From contig CASDZZ010000008.1 in assembly GCA_949285875.1 (NCBI GenBank), positions 1 through 45,752 on the forward strand: a stretch of DNA of 45,752 bases, given 5' to 3'. Under the pieces are notes generated by a model. It worked only from the letters and a program-made list of their open reading frames with translations. It was not told where the DNA came from and ran no database searches. Position 1 is the first letter of the stretch, and each line of letters begins with the position of its first letter. Shown one piece after another: positions 8,422 through 17,025 of the stretch. Source of the DNA: an uncultured bacterium (GTDB taxonomy: Bacteria > Bacillota_I > Bacilli_A > RF39 > UBA660). Made by a program: the position numbers and the translations under genes.

Positions 8422-9165
8422 CTATCTTGGATACCCCGTTGCCATTACACCCCTTGTTTTCACACCACCAATACCATTTTTTCCGGTGCTTGTTTTTGAT
8501 AAAAGTTTAATCAGATCAACTTCCTCTTCTTTATCAGTTAAACTAAGAGAAAGCGCTATAATGGCAGGATCTAAAGCATGAATATTTATCCCTTTAGGAC
8601 TTGAAGCAAAATTCGCACCTGCTTTTATAAGCATTTCATAATCAGATTGACATGCACCCGCTATTATAATTAATTTATCATAATCTTTTTGATATTTTCT
8701 GCAAACCTTTATAGCATCAGAAAAATACTTCGAATTTTTCTTGACTAACGAGTCATGACCTGTAATAACAACTATATCAGGATTAGTATCTTCTAAATAC
8801 TTTTGAATATTACTTGCCATTTGATCTTCGCTAGAATATATTCCAAAAGCCAAAACATTTGCTTTTTTATAAAATTCCAAACACCTATTTAAATACTCTT
8901 TATCACCATCAATATGAAGAATTTTTCCCGGAATATAAAAATAGTCACTTCTTTCTAGATTTTTTATATTTTCAATTTTTTCATAAAATTCTCTATCATT
9001 ATCAGTAACGTTATCCGCTAAAACCAAATCAGATATATCACTATCCGCACATAACCTTATATCAATACCTATTAGATAAGCAGTATCACCTTCGATTCTT
9101 GTAATCTTAAATATAACATCATTATTATGAGAGTTTCTAGTTACCAAATCTCCAATTTTTAACAT
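8422..9165 (-). CDS. yabG: YabG sporulation-specific protease
   Basis: A 247-aa protein clearly of the YabG family: N-terminal KIGDLVTRNSHNNDV, then RLCADSDISDLV, FYIPGKILHIDGD, the DIVVITGHD motif, IIAGACQSDYEMLIKAGANFASSP, INIHALDP, and the C-terminal GIGGVKTRGV. YabG is a cysteine-type protease that trims coat and cortex proteins late in sporulation; the Cys of GACQS is a plausible catalytic residue. I start at the ATG at 9165 (GGTG 7 nt upstream); the longer reading begins at a TTG without support. It lies between ksgA and veg, exactly as in B. subtilis. Confidence 0.95.
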   Translation of the reverse strand: MLKIGDLVTRNSHNNDVIFKITRIEGDTAYLIGIDIRLCADSDISDLVLADNVTDNDREFYEKIENIKNLERSDYFYIPGKILHIDGDKEYLNRCLEFYKKANVLAFGIYSSEDQMASNIQKYLEDTNPDIVVITGHDSLVKKNSKYFSDAIKVCRKYQKDYDKLIIIAGACQSDYEMLIKAGANFASSPKGINIHALDPAIIALSLSLTDKEEEVDLIKLLSKTSTGKNGIGGVKTRGVMATGYPR

Positions 9166-9192
9166 TAATATCACCAATTTAATATATTAAAA

Positions 9193-9221
9193 AAAAGCAA
9201 AAATTATTCCTTTTTGCTTTT
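9193..9221 (-). terminator. Terminator after ksgA
   Basis: The stem AAAAGCAAAAA / TTTTTGCTTTT (9193-9203 and 9211-9221) with a 7-nt loop overlaps the ksgA stop. The T run continues on the minus strand. Confidence 0.8.
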
Positions 9222-10032
9222 ATAAATTATTTGCTATATCTATAAATTCATCAAGTGTTATCACTTCGGCCCTACAACTAATATCTTTATTATATTTACT
9301 TAAAATTTCGTTAATCTTATTCAAATCATATTTTAATAAATTATTTTTTAATGTTTTTCTTTTGAATTTAAAAGAATCCCTAACTAAATTAAAAAATAAA
9401 TTTTCATTCTTCAAATAAGGCGTTTTTTCTTTTCTTTCTAATACTACAACAGCACTATCAATTTTAGGCCTTGGATAAAAAACATCTTTTTTAACAACAA
9501 AAGCCTTTTTTATATTGTAAAAATAATTAAGAAAAACTGTTAACGAATTATAGTTTTTAGAACCAACTTTAGCACTAAACCTATCAGCTACTTCATTTTG
9601 AACCATTACAACTATTTTAGAAACTTTAATTTGTTCTTCTATAAATTTATTTATTATTGGGGTTGTAATATAATATGGCAAATTAGCAACCACTATTAAA
9701 TTTTCATACTCATATTTTTCTATATCTTCTTTTATATTTCTATTCAAAAAATCGTCAAAGATTATTTCAACATTTTTATAGGGGTTAAGAATTTCTTCTA
9801 AAGGTTTTTCTAGGGTTTTATCTATTTCATAACCCAAAACAAAACCTGCTTTTAAAGCTAGCTTTTTAGTTAAAGCGGCAGCTCCCACTCCTATTTCTAT
9901 AACAAGCATAGATTTTTTTACATCTGCTGTCTTTAAAATATTATCTAAAACATTATTATCTATCAAAAAGTTTTGTCCAAATTTCTTTTTAAAAATGAAA
10001 TTATTTTCTTCCAGTATTCCTTTTGTATTCAT
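9220..10032 (-). CDS. ksgA: 16S rRNA dimethyladenosine transferase
   Basis: KsgA/RsmA, 270 aa, the usual family length. It dimethylates the two adjacent adenines in the 3'-terminal helix of 16S rRNA, using S-adenosylmethionine, during small-subunit maturation. Visible motifs: KKFGQNFLID near residue 15, the SAM-binding loop VIEIGVGAAALT (GxGxxxLT with an Ala substitution), GYEIDKTL (motif II acidic residue), and the catalytic NLPYYITTP (motif IV). Downstream of the secreted glucosaminidase-like gene and upstream of yabG. rnmV (ribonuclease M5), normally just before ksgA in Bacillus, is absent here. Confidence 0.96.
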   Translation of the reverse strand: MNTKGILEENNFIFKKKFGQNFLIDNNVLDNILKTADVKKSMLVIEIGVGAAALTKKLALKAGFVLGYEIDKTLEKPLEEILNPYKNVEIIFDDFLNRNIKEDIEKYEYENLIVVANLPYYITTPIINKFIEEQIKVSKIVVMVQNEVADRFSAKVGSKNYNSLTVFLNYFYNIKKAFVVKKDVFYPRPKIDSAVVVLERKEKTPYLKNENLFFNLVRDSFKFKRKTLKNNLLKYDLNKINEILSKYNKDISCRAEVITLDEFIDIANNL

Positions 10033-10050
10033 TTTTACCTCTTTTAATTA

Positions 10051-10078
10051 AAAAACAAATAATTAATTATTTGTTTTT
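10051..10078 (-). terminator. Terminator after the glucosaminidase-like gene
   Basis: A 28-bp perfect palindrome (arms 10051-10064 and 10065-10078), ending in T5 on the minus strand, overlaps the stop of the upstream gene. Confidence 0.75.
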
Positions 10079-10726
10079 TAACACATCATACCAATAATTT
10101 ATCTTTGAAGCCCACGTCTTAGATGCAGCATATTTTGAATTCATAGCTTCTGGTGTTGTAAGACCTTTAGAATAATAATTCTTATATACCACATTTACGA
10201 AACTTTCTAATCCATGTTGTACAGAAGAGTATCTACATAAACCACCAGAACACATAATTCCACCAAAATTAAATTTATTTCTAGCGGCAGAACTAGTTCC
10301 ATTTCCAGTTTCATGAACTGATATAGCAGCTAGCAAAAATGGATCCATTCCTTTTTCCATTGATAAAGAAGCAAAAATTTCTCCTGTTCCAGCTAAAACA
10401 CCGCCTAAAGATTTATTCAAAATCGCACCAACAGTTTTAACATCACTATTTTGCTCTGTTGTAACTTGGGTTGTTGTAACCTTTGTAGTTGTAGACTTAG
10501 TTGTAGTTTCCGCTTTAGTTGTGGTTTCAGGTACTACCGAAATCATCGAAGCAACATAACTATTAGGATCAAAAGTTTTTTTATTTGTAGAAACACTAAT
10601 AACTTTCATCCCTTTTACTGAAAATAAAATTCCAGCTTTTGAAAAACCAATAAATGCAATTAAGCTTATTATTAAAATAAATAAAGCATTTTTAATTTTT
10701 CTATTTATTTTTTTCACTATTTTCAC
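10067..10726 (-). CDS. Secreted glucosaminidase-like cell-wall hydrolase
   Basis: A 219-aa exported protein. A basic N-terminus and a hydrophobic segment (about 14-33) act as signal or anchor. A Thr/Lys-rich low-complexity linker follows at about 65-95 (TTTKAETTTKSTTTK), then a compact lysozyme-like or glucosaminidase-like domain from about 105. Supporting motifs are MDPFLLAAISVHETGNGTS, which holds the likely catalytic Glu, RNKFNFGGIMC, and WASKINYWYDVL. Such domains cleave glycan strands of peptidoglycan. It occupies the slot between tatD and ksgA where Bacillus has yabE, a G5/3D-domain wall protein, so it may be a functional stand-in. The exact enzyme class is not provable here. Confidence 0.75.
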   Translation of the reverse strand: MKIVKKINRKIKNALFILIISLIAFIGFSKAGILFSVKGMKVISVSTNKKTFDPNSYVASMISVVPETTTKAETTTKSTTTKVTTTQVTTEQNSDVKTVGAILNKSLGGVLAGTGEIFASLSMEKGMDPFLLAAISVHETGNGTSSAARNKFNFGGIMCSGGLCRYSSVQHGLESFVNVVYKNYYSKGLTTPEAMNSKYAASKTWASKINYWYDVLKNK

Positions 10727-10768
10727 CTCATAACCTAATTAAAGGTCTAAATAATACTAACATAAAAT

Positions 10769-11524
10769 TTAATTTAAGTCAAATTTACTAATAACACTAC
10801 GCCCTGTAACTTCTATAACTTCTTGCAATGCAATTCCTTTTATTTCCGCTATTTTCTTAGCTACTTCTATTACCCTATAAGGATAACTTTTTTGACCACG
10901 ATAAGGTTCAGGAGATAAATACGGACTATCAGTTTCTAAAGATATATTGCATAAATCTATTTTTTCAACAATTTCTTTAAGTTTTTTTGAATTCTTAAAT
11001 GTTAAAACCCCACCTATTCCAATCAAAAAACCTAATTTTATATATTTTTGGGCCATTTCTAGACTTGAAGAAAAACAATGAATTATACCATTAACACCAT
11101 ATTTCTTTAATAACTCATAAACATCTTGCGAGGCCTCCCTGCTATGAACTATTACTGGTAATTTTTTATCTCTTGCAATTTCCAATAGTGATCCAAAAAC
11201 CTCTATCTGTTTTTCCTTATTATCTTTAGTCCAATAATAATCTAATCCTATTTCACCTATTGCAACAACTTTTTTTTCAGAACTTAACTTATTCATTATT
11301 TCTAAATAATTTTCTTCTAAATCATTAATTTCTTCAGGCCCGATACCTATTGCTGCATAGACATTCGGATATTTTTCTGCTAATTTTATAGCTTCTATAC
11401 TAGATTTAACCGAATAACCATTTATAATTATTTTATTAACACCATTTGCAAATGAGTCTCTAATTACTTTGTCACAATCATCGTATTCACTTGATAAAAT
11501 ATGACAATGCGAATCAATTAACAT
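10769..11524 (-). CDS. tatD: TatD-family metal-dependent DNase
   Basis: A 251-aa TIM-barrel hydrolase. The family ligands are visible: DSHCHI at the N-terminus, GEIGLDYYW with the metal-binding Glu, VIHSREA, IHCFSS and ETDSPYL near the C-terminus. TatD enzymes are Mg-dependent 3'-5' exonucleases and endonucleases used in DNA repair and degradation. I start at the ATG at 11524 (GGTGG 5 nt upstream) in preference to an upstream TTG. In B. subtilis tatD (yabD) also lies shortly before ksgA. metG, usually next to it, is not present. Confidence 0.94.
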   Translation of the reverse strand: MLIDSHCHILSSEYDDCDKVIRDSFANGVNKIIINGYSVKSSIEAIKLAEKYPNVYAAIGIGPEEINDLEENYLEIMNKLSSEKKVVAIGEIGLDYYWTKDNKEKQIEVFGSLLEIARDKKLPVIVHSREASQDVYELLKKYGVNGIIHCFSSSLEMAQKYIKLGFLIGIGGVLTFKNSKKLKEIVEKIDLCNISLETDSPYLSPEPYRGQKSYPYRVIEVAKKIAEIKGIALQEVIEVTGRSVISKFDLN

Positions 11525-11551
11525 ATTAACCACCAAAAAAATTATATCACA

Positions 11552-11734
11552 TCAGTGATATAATTTTATCCATAAATATTTAAAAAATAAAATAAGAACT
11601 ATTATAAAATATATAATATCTATTAAAAGTTTACTACTCAAATATAAACTTCCTACTGAAATTAATAAAGCCATAAAAAACACTATCTTAATAATAAAAT
11701 CTTTGTTGTTTACTACATCCTTAAAATTTATCAT
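11552..11734 (-). CDS. Small two-helix membrane protein
   Basis: A 60-aa protein not recognised as a named family. The N-terminal dozen residues are polar (MINFKDVVNNKD), then two hydrophobic helices at about 14-32 and 36-52, with a short basic end. The ATG at 11734 has a textbook AAGGAG site 7 nt upstream, so the gene is probably real; the longer reading from 11821 has no such site. It sits between spoVT and tatD in the same direction, ending only 28 nt before tatD starts. A role in the spore membrane is possible from context only. Confidence 0.6.
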   Translation of the reverse strand: MINFKDVVNNKDFIIKIVFFMALLISVGSLYLSSKLLIDIIYFIIVLILFFKYLWIKLYH

Positions 11735-11853
11735 TTCATTCTCCTTTTTATTTATTGGATACCGCAGTACAACAAGAAAAAATATATCATAATATTCTGT
11801 TATAGTAAACATATGCGACAAATTTTTTTATTATTAGACAAAAATTTACATAG

Positions 11854-12372
11854 TTATTCTTCTTCTAAATAATTCTGTAAAAACTTAAACGAAAAATTTA
11901 TTAAATCTGAAAAATTACTAGTGTCATCTTCAAAATAATTAATAATAATAAAACCAACTATATCACCATTTAGTCTAAGTTTATGAACTAAAATATTTCC
12001 TTCTATTTTTATTTTATCAGTTAAAATTAAACTCCTAATAACATCATCTTCAGTTAAATCTTTTATAGATTCATAAAAAAAACTATTTAATTTGCTTAAC
12101 TCATATTTGCTATTACTAGAAAATACCAATTCATCTAAAGAAGTTAAAAAAATATCTGCTTTAATTTTTTTTGCGAGTTCCTTAAGGAAACTATTAATAA
12201 ACGATTGATTTTTATCTATAATTGAATACTTTTTTAATTTTATTGAGTCATCAGCATTAAGAAAAATTTCTAACAAATCACCTGATTTTATATGAAAACT
12301 TTTTCTAATTTCTTTAGGAATTACTATCCTACCTAATTCATCAACTCTTCTAGTTATTCCTGTTTTTTTCAT
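11854..12372 (-). CDS. spoVT: SpoVT forespore transcription regulator
   Basis: A 172-aa protein (B. subtilis SpoVT is 178). An N-terminal AbrB-type swapped-hairpin DNA-binding domain covers residues 1-50 (KKTGITRRVDELGRIVIPKEIRK); the remainder is a GAF-like sensory domain. SpoVT tunes sigma-G-dependent genes in the forespore and affects germination. I start at the ATG at 12372, which gives the family-standard N-terminus and has AGAGAGG 9 nt upstream; an earlier ATG abuts that site directly. It follows mfd by 43 nt, as in Bacillus. A sigma-G-like promoter lies in that gap. Confidence 0.93.
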   Translation of the reverse strand: MKKTGITRRVDELGRIVIPKEIRKSFHIKSGDLLEIFLNADDSIKLKKYSIIDKNQSFINSFLKELAKKIKADIFLTSLDELVFSSNSKYELSKLNSFFYESIKDLTEDDVIRSLILTDKIKIEGNILVHKLRLNGDIVGFIIINYFEDDTSNFSDLINFSFKFLQNYLEEE

Positions 12373-12392
12373 CTTATTCATCCTCTCTTTAT

Positions 12393-12422
12393 TAAGATGT
12401 TTAAAATGAAAAAAATTATTCA
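12393..12422 (-). promoter_or_regulatory. Candidate sigma-G-type promoter for spoVT
   Basis: Minus-strand TGAATA (12417-12422), a 17-nt spacer, then CATCTTA (12393-12399), against sigma-G TGAATA / CATACTA. The -35 overlaps the mfd stop codon. spoVT is a known sigma-G target in B. subtilis. Confidence 0.5.
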
Positions 12423-15400
12423 AAAATGTCAATCATTTCTAACAAATAATACATAAAATGTTTTGGTAAATTTCTAATATTTAAACTGATTTTTAAAAGT
12501 TTTCCGACATAATTTACTTTAAAATTTTGGTTTATTTTAAAAAGTGTTGATAAAAGTTTTGCTCCATTTATATTTTCTGATTTTTTCTCTTGAAATATTA
12601 CAGTTATGTTATTTTCATTTTGTTGGACACTTAATACCCCACTTTTTTTAGCCTTTATTTCAAACAACTCTTCCATCATATATACAATGATACTTTCATC
12701 TAATCTTCCAAATCTATCTTCTAATTCTTTTCTTATACTTTCAAATTTTTCTTTAGAGTCTATTGTATTTATTTTCTTATGAATTTCTATTTTAATATCT
12801 TCACTATCAGCATATTTATCACTAATATGAGTAGCTACTTGAATTAAAGGCCTTTCATTTATAACTTCGTCTTCTTCTACTTTGTTTCCTTTTAATCTTT
12901 CTACCTCTTCATTTAAAATCTTTATGTACATATCATAACCTACAGAATCAATGAATCCAGATTGTTGAGCTCCTAAAATATCTCCGGCTCCTCTTATTGC
13001 TAAATCCCTAACGGCTAAAGCATAACCACTTCCTAGCTCCGTAAATTCCTTAATTGCAGATAATCTTTTTGTTGCTATATCACTTAATTCTTTATTTTTA
13101 TTATACATTAAGTAAGCATATGCGATATTACTTCCTCTACCAATTCTACCCCTTATTTGATATAACTGACTTAACCCAAAGCAATCAGCATCAATAACTA
13201 TTAAAGTGTTAGCATTCTGTATGTCTATACCTGTTTCTATAATAGTAGTACATACCAAAACATCATAATTTCCTAAAGTAAATTCCTCCATCGTATCCTC
13301 AATTTGATTTTTTGACATTTGTCCATGTACATAAGTTATTCTAGCTTCAGGAACAAGAGCATTTATTTCATATACTTTTTCTTCTATTCTTGACACATTA
13401 TTATATAAAACAAAAACCTGTCCATTACGAGCCAACTCTTTATAAATTGCATCTTTTATAACCTGCTTATTTTCTCTTAATACATAAGTTTGAACAGGAT
13501 ATCTGTTGACAGGTGGAGTTTCAATTAACGAAAGACCTCTTACCCCAGTTAGAGACATTTGCAAAGTTCTAGGAATTGGTGTTGCTGATAAAGTTAATAC
13601 ATCAATAGAATTTTTTAATTTCTTGATTTTTTCTTTGTGGGTAACGCCAAATCTCTGCTCTTCATCAATAACAAGTAAACCTAAGTCCTTAAACTTAATA
13701 TCTTTACTTAATAAGCGATGTGTTCCAATTAGTAAATCAACTTTCCCACTTTCTACATTTTTTAAGATTTCCTTTTTCTTTTTTGATGTTACAAATCTAT
13801 TTAAAACTTCTATATTAACACCATAACCCATAAATCTATTAATAGCGTTTTCATAGTGCTGTTTAGATAGTATGGTAGTAGGACACAAAAAAGCTACTTG
13901 TTTTCCGGATTTTATTGCTTTAAAGATTGCTCTAAAAGCCACCTCTGTCTTGCCATAACCGACATCACCACATAAAAGTCTATCCATAGGATATGGTTTT
14001 TCCATGTCATACTTTATTTCATCAATTACTTTTAATTGATCTTTTGTCTCTTGATAATTAAAGTCATTTTCAAAATCATATTGTTCTTTATCATCTGGTA
14101 AAAAAGCAAAACCTGGAAGCAATTTTCTTTTTGCTGAGATTTCTAGTAATTCCTTTGCTATATCTCTTATTTTTCCTTTTATTCCAGCTTTTTGTTTAGC
14201 CCATTCGGTACCATTTAATTTGTTTAATTTTGGAACAGCACCCTCATTCGAAGAATATTTACTAATTAATTCTATTTTTTCAACAGGAATATAAAGTTTA
14301 TCATTACCTTTATATTGCAAATATATATAATCCTTTTTTATTCCCTTAGATTCTAAAGTTACAATACCAGCATATCTTCCTATCCCATGTGAAAAATGGA
14401 CAACATAGTCCCCTATTTTTAGCTTATCTAAACTTTTTATTTTTGTACCATATTTAAATTTATTTTTATATATAACTTTGTTTATTTTTCCATAAATTTC
14501 TAATGATGTTAAAAATACATAATCATTAACTATAAAACCATTACAAATTTTAAGTTTAATAATGTTTACATAATCCTCTTTAATGTTAGATAACGAAGTT
14601 ATAATAGTTTCCATCTTAATTTTACTTACAAAATCAGTAATCAATTCTTCATTTTCTAAACTGATAATCACTTTTTTTCCTAATTTTTGTTGCTTTTCAA
14701 TAAAACTCTTTAAGCGAGCAAAATTACCATTAAATTGATCTATTTCTGATGAATAATAACTATCAACAAGTTCAGAGTTTTTTATATAATTGTTAACACT
14801 TCTTATATCTACATAGTTGTTAGGAATTATTTTAATTAAATCATGCATATAATTAGTATCCTTAAAAACATCCGATTCTCTAAACTCAATAATTTCTTTA
14901 AGAAGATTTTCATATGCTAACTTAATATCATCTAAGTTTATAAAAAAAGTCATTTTATTTTTTAAATATTCATCTAATTTTGATACCTTATTAACTACCT
15001 TTGGTAGCAAACTTTGTCTACTAGGAATATCAGTTATGTTCTTTTCATTTATAAATTCAGTAAAAGGCAATATATCTAAATATTCTAACTTTTCAATTGA
15101 CAATTGAGTATCTATATCAAACTTTCTAATTTCTTCTATAACATTATCGAAAAACTCTATTCTTATAGGCTGTTCTACACCGTATGGAAACATATCTAAT
15201 ATATATCCTCTATTTGCGTATTCTCCGGACTTAGAAACAAAATCAGTTTTTTCGTACCCCATCTGATTTAATTTTGTTAAAAGTTGGTCTCTACTTACTT
15301 CTTCTTTTTTTAAATTAATGGCAAGAGATTTCCATAAATCCTTTGAGGGTAAAAATCTTAAATAGCCCATTAAATTTGTAATTATAATCTTAGGAGAATC

Positions 15401-15697
15401 ATTAATTAAACTATTTAAAGTTTCTATTCTCTTGACCATTAAATCAGGTGATATTGCTATAGCCTCACTAACCAAAAAATCATCCATGGGAAATAATAAT
15501 ACATCTTTTTCAGAATAAAATAATAGCTCCTTATATAGACTATTTGCCTCATATAATGTGTTTGTAACTATAAGTAAACTTAAATTATAAACACTAAAAA
15601 AATTCCAAACGTAAGTTGCTTGGACTTTTTTATTTAATCCTACTATTGATGTTTTTCTATCTAAATTTAACTTGCTTTTAAATATCTCGTTAAACAT
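12416..15697 (-). CDS. mfd: Transcription-repair coupling factor
   Basis: Mfd, 1093 aa, close to the family norm of 1150-1180. It removes RNA polymerase stalled at lesions and recruits UvrA. Domains in order: a UvrB-like N-terminal module (about 1-330); the RNA-polymerase-interacting domain near 440-500 (IGDYVVHFSHGIGRY); a RecG-like helicase with Walker A LLCGDVGYGKTE, DEEQRFG in the DExx position, LSATPIPRTLQM, and motif VI QLYQIRGRIGRG; and a C-terminal UvrA-gating domain. It has an AAGGTG site 5 nt before the ATG and lies 15 nt after pth, so the two are co-transcribed. Confidence 0.97.
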   Translation of the reverse strand: MFNEIFKSKLNLDRKTSIVGLNKKVQATYVWNFFSVYNLSLLIVTNTLYEANSLYKELLFYSEKDVLLFPMDDFLVSEAIAISPDLMVKRIETLNSLINDSPKIIITNLMGYLRFLPSKDLWKSLAINLKKEEVSRDQLLTKLNQMGYEKTDFVSKSGEYANRGYILDMFPYGVEQPIRIEFFDNVIEEIRKFDIDTQLSIEKLEYLDILPFTEFINEKNITDIPSRQSLLPKVVNKVSKLDEYLKNKMTFFINLDDIKLAYENLLKEIIEFRESDVFKDTNYMHDLIKIIPNNYVDIRSVNNYIKNSELVDSYYSSEIDQFNGNFARLKSFIEKQQKLGKKVIISLENEELITDFVSKIKMETIITSLSNIKEDYVNIIKLKICNGFIVNDYVFLTSLEIYGKINKVIYKNKFKYGTKIKSLDKLKIGDYVVHFSHGIGRYAGIVTLESKGIKKDYIYLQYKGNDKLYIPVEKIELISKYSSNEGAVPKLNKLNGTEWAKQKAGIKGKIRDIAKELLEISAKRKLLPGFAFLPDDKEQYDFENDFNYQETKDQLKVIDEIKYDMEKPYPMDRLLCGDVGYGKTEVAFRAIFKAIKSGKQVAFLCPTTILSKQHYENAINRFMGYGVNIEVLNRFVTSKKKKEILKNVESGKVDLLIGTHRLLSKDIKFKDLGLLVIDEEQRFGVTHKEKIKKLKNSIDVLTLSATPIPRTLQMSLTGVRGLSLIETPPVNRYPVQTYVLRENKQVIKDAIYKELARNGQVFVLYNNVSRIEEKVYEINALVPEARITYVHGQMSKNQIEDTMEEFTLGNYDVLVCTTIIETGIDIQNANTLIVIDADCFGLSQLYQIRGRIGRGSNIAYAYLMYNKNKELSDIATKRLSAIKEFTELGSGYALAVRDLAIRGAGDILGAQQSGFIDSVGYDMYIKILNEEVERLKGNKVEEDEVINERPLIQVATHISDKYADSEDIKIEIHKKINTIDSKEKFESIRKELEDRFGRLDESIIVYMMEELFEIKAKKSGVLSVQQNENNITVIFQEKKSENINGAKLLSTLFKINQNFKVNYVGKLLKISLNIRNLPKHFMYYLLEMIDIFE

Positions 15698-15712
15698 ATT
15701 TTCACCTTAAAT

Positions 15713-16291
15713 TTATAATTTATTTTGTTTGCCATTATATTTATTCATTAATTCACCAAAAGGAGTCCTTACAGATTCTAAAACAATATTTGCAACCGTT
15801 TCTATAACTGGTTTTAGTTTTCTTTGTTCTTTAGGAGTTAATTTAGATAATACATAATCTTTAGCGTCTACCTTAATATCACTAGAGATTCCAACTTTGA
15901 TTCTTTTATATTCTTGAGTTTTTAATTGTTGTTCTATGTTTTTTAAACCATTATGACCACCAGATGAACCACGTTCTTTAAGTCTAATTGTACCCAATGG
16001 TAAATCTAGATCATCACTAATTATTAATATATCTTCTGTCTTTATGTCTAAGAAATTTACAAAATTAATCATTACATCCCCAGATAAATTAATAAATCTT
16101 TGAGGTTTTATAAATATAACCCTGCACATATCCCAAAAACAATCAAAATAAAGAGCACCATCTCTTTCTTTCCATTTGTATACTTCCATTTTTTCTGCCA
16201 AATTATCTAATACCATAAAACCTATATTATGGTGCGTATTATTATATTTTTTACCTGGATTACCTAAACCTACAACCAATTTAATTTTCAT
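15713..16291 (-). CDS. pth: Peptidyl-tRNA hydrolase
   Basis: Pth (SpoVC), 192 aa. It hydrolyses the ester bond of peptidyl-tRNA to recycle tRNA. Visible: N-terminal VVGLGNPGKKYNNTHHNIGF, including the catalytic His of the HHNIGF motif and the conserved Asn; FIKPQRFINLSGD; DDLDLPLGTIRLKERGSSGGHNGLKNI; and the C-terminal VLSKLTPKE. The AAGGAG site lies 6 nt before the ATG, at the junction with trmN6 (1-nt gap). Confidence 0.97.
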   Translation of the reverse strand: MKIKLVVGLGNPGKKYNNTHHNIGFMVLDNLAEKMEVYKWKERDGALYFDCFWDMCRVIFIKPQRFINLSGDVMINFVNFLDIKTEDILIISDDLDLPLGTIRLKERGSSGGHNGLKNIEQQLKTQEYKRIKVGISSDIKVDAKDYVLSKLTPKEQRKLKPVIETVANIVLESVRTPFGELMNKYNGKQNKL

Positions 16292-16292
16292 A

Positions 16293-17018
16293 TTACTCTC
16301 CTTTTGAAAAAATATCTTTTATTTCTTTAGTATAATTTCCGTTTTTTTCGTGTACAATTATATTTTTCTCTACTATTAAACCAGATTTACCATTTTTTGA
16401 ACCTTCTATCATAACCAAATTAGAATTACTATTTTGTTTTGAATAAACAAACTGAATTCGCTTAGGCTCAATATTATTATTCTTCATTTTATATATAATA
16501 TCACAAAGTCTATCTGTCCTATGAATAATAGCTATTTTTCCGCCATTTTTAAGAATTTTTTTCGCAACTTTAAAAATATCATCTAAATTCAAATTAATTT
16601 CATGTCTTGCAATAGCTTTTGTTAAATTAGGGTTAATCTTTGAATTCAAACTATATTTAAAATACGGTGGGTTACAAGTTATTAAGTCAAAACTATCAGT
16701 TTCATAATCTTCTAATATATTCTTAACATCCTTATTAATGATTTTGATTTGACTTTCCAAATCATTAATAAGGATACTCTTACAAGCCAATTCATACACT
16801 TCTTTTTGCAATTCAACCCCAATTATATGCGCTTTAGTTTTAGTACTTAAAAAAAGAGGAATGGGAGCGTTTCCTGTGCAAAAGTCAATAATTTTTTGTT
16901 TATCAGTTACTTTAACAAAATTTGCTAGTAACACAGAATCCAAAGAAAAACTAAACCATTCTGTATTTTGAACTATTTTCAAATTTCCATAATTAAGCAA
17001 ATCATTTACAACTTCCAT
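16293..17018 (-). CDS. trmN6: tRNA adenine-N6 methyltransferase, TrmN6/YabB type
   Basis: A 241-aa class I SAM-dependent methyltransferase. It has the nucleotide-binding region (IIDFCTGNAPIPLFLS, GVELQKEVYELA) and the NPPYF catalytic tetrad region (TCNPPYFKY) that marks N6-adenine methylases. The family modifies A37 of tRNA-Val in Escherichia coli; the substrate in Firmicutes is less certain. It lies directly after ricT, as yabB follows yaaT in B. subtilis. GAGGT is 11 nt from the ATG, a rather long spacing. Confidence 0.88.
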   Translation of the reverse strand: MEVVNDLLNYGNLKIVQNTEWFSFSLDSVLLANFVKVTDKQKIIDFCTGNAPIPLFLSTKTKAHIIGVELQKEVYELACKSILINDLESQIKIINKDVKNILEDYETDSFDLITCNPPYFKYSLNSKINPNLTKAIARHEINLNLDDIFKVAKKILKNGGKIAIIHRTDRLCDIIYKMKNNNIEPKRIQFVYSKQNSNSNLVMIEGSKNGKSGLIVEKNIIVHEKNGNYTKEIKDIFSKGE

Positions 17019-17025
17019 ATTTTTA

